From Geoglobus sp. (GTDB lineage: Archaea; Halobacteriota; Archaeoglobi; Archaeoglobales; Archaeoglobaceae), in assembly GCA_027016965.1 (NCBI GenBank), contig JALURI010000085.1, positions 1-5,545 on the forward strand: a DNA stretch of 5,545 bases, given 5' to 3'. Below, piece after piece: positions 5,419 to 5,545 of this stretch. Position 1 is the first letter of the stretch, and each line of letters starts with the position of its first letter. Made by a program: the position numbers and the translations under genes. The notes beneath the pieces were generated by a model that was given only the letters and a program-made list of their open reading frames with translations, was not told the origin of the DNA and did not search any database.

Positions 5419-5545
5419 AAACTCTAATTTTTCCAGCTATTCTGCGGGAGATAACTATTTTCTGCGCTTCACTCGTCCCCTCATAAATTGTTCCAACTCT
5501 TGCATCCCTGTAATAGCGTTCAACATCATACTCCTTGCTGAATCC
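5417..5545 (-). CDS. acd: Acyl-CoA dehydrogenase, C-terminal end (cut by window edge)
   Basis: The last 42 residues of an acyl-CoA dehydrogenase are visible, beginning GFSKEYDVERYYRDARV. They carry the block RYYRDARVGTIYEGTSEAQ, the C-terminal hallmark of this flavoprotein family; in characterised members the Glu of YEGTSE is often the catalytic base that removes the alpha proton of the acyl-CoA, with FAD taking the hydride. The enzyme makes 2-enoyl-CoA, two steps before the substrate of the next gene is oxidised, so the gene order matches the pathway. The residue after YEGTSE is Ala where Ile is common, a minor difference. The reading ends at TGA 5417-5419. Chain-length preference cannot be judged from this fragment, and most of the gene lies right of the window. 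Confidence 0.93.
   Translation of the reverse strand, partial: GFSKEYDVERYYRDARVGTIYEGTSEAQKIVISRRIAGKIRV

Overview
The window looks archaeal and most probably comes from the Archaeoglobaceae (Archaeoglobus, Ferroglobus or Geoglobus type). The main evidence is a replicative family B DNA polymerase that, compared from memory, closely resembles the Archaeoglobus fulgidus enzyme along its whole length, including the variant exonuclease motif FDCEML and a C-terminal PCNA-binding tail. Supporting signs are arginine codons that are almost all AGA/AGG, AT-rich TATA-like boxes 25-30 nt before start codons (leaderless-type genes), an archaeal-type CobT, and beta-oxidation genes of the kind abundant in Archaeoglobus. 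The genus cannot be fixed from this sequence alone.

Layout. (1) 1-375, minus strand: the N-terminal third of archaeal CobT (corrinoid lower-ligand phosphoribosyltransferase), running off the left edge. (2) 376-502: a 127-nt divergent promoter region with a TATA-like box for each gene, an inverted repeat over the cobT box and a perfect 12-bp palindrome just before polB. (3) 503-4268, plus strand: polB, then a DUF84/YjjX-type inosine/xanthosine triphosphatase, then a radical SAM protein of the spore-photoproduct-lyase-like superfamily. The last two overlap by one base (TGATG) and are probably co-translated; the triphosphatase also has a possible promoter of its own. (4) About 4280-4494, plus strand: a decayed C-terminal half of a PIN-domain (VapC-like) ribonuclease with a one-base deletion in an A-tract. 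(5) 5545-4549, minus strand: the end of an acyl-CoA dehydrogenase gene followed 10 nt later by 3-hydroxyacyl-CoA dehydrogenase, a beta-oxidation operon convergent with the polB side.

How the genes fit together. PolB keeps the pocket that lets archaeal polymerases stall at deaminated bases in the template, and the next gene should remove deaminated purine nucleotides from the dNTP/NTP pool. The polB side can therefore be read as a replication and nucleotide-quality cluster, with the radical SAM protein as an uncharacterised partner. CobT belongs to corrinoid assembly and the right-hand operon to fatty-acid or acyl-CoA breakdown; neither has an obvious link to polB. I see no RNA genes, CRISPR arrays, inteins or intact mobile elements. 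No wholly new system is evident. The most unusual items are the broken PIN gene, the three-gene neighbourhood and the structured divergent promoter.
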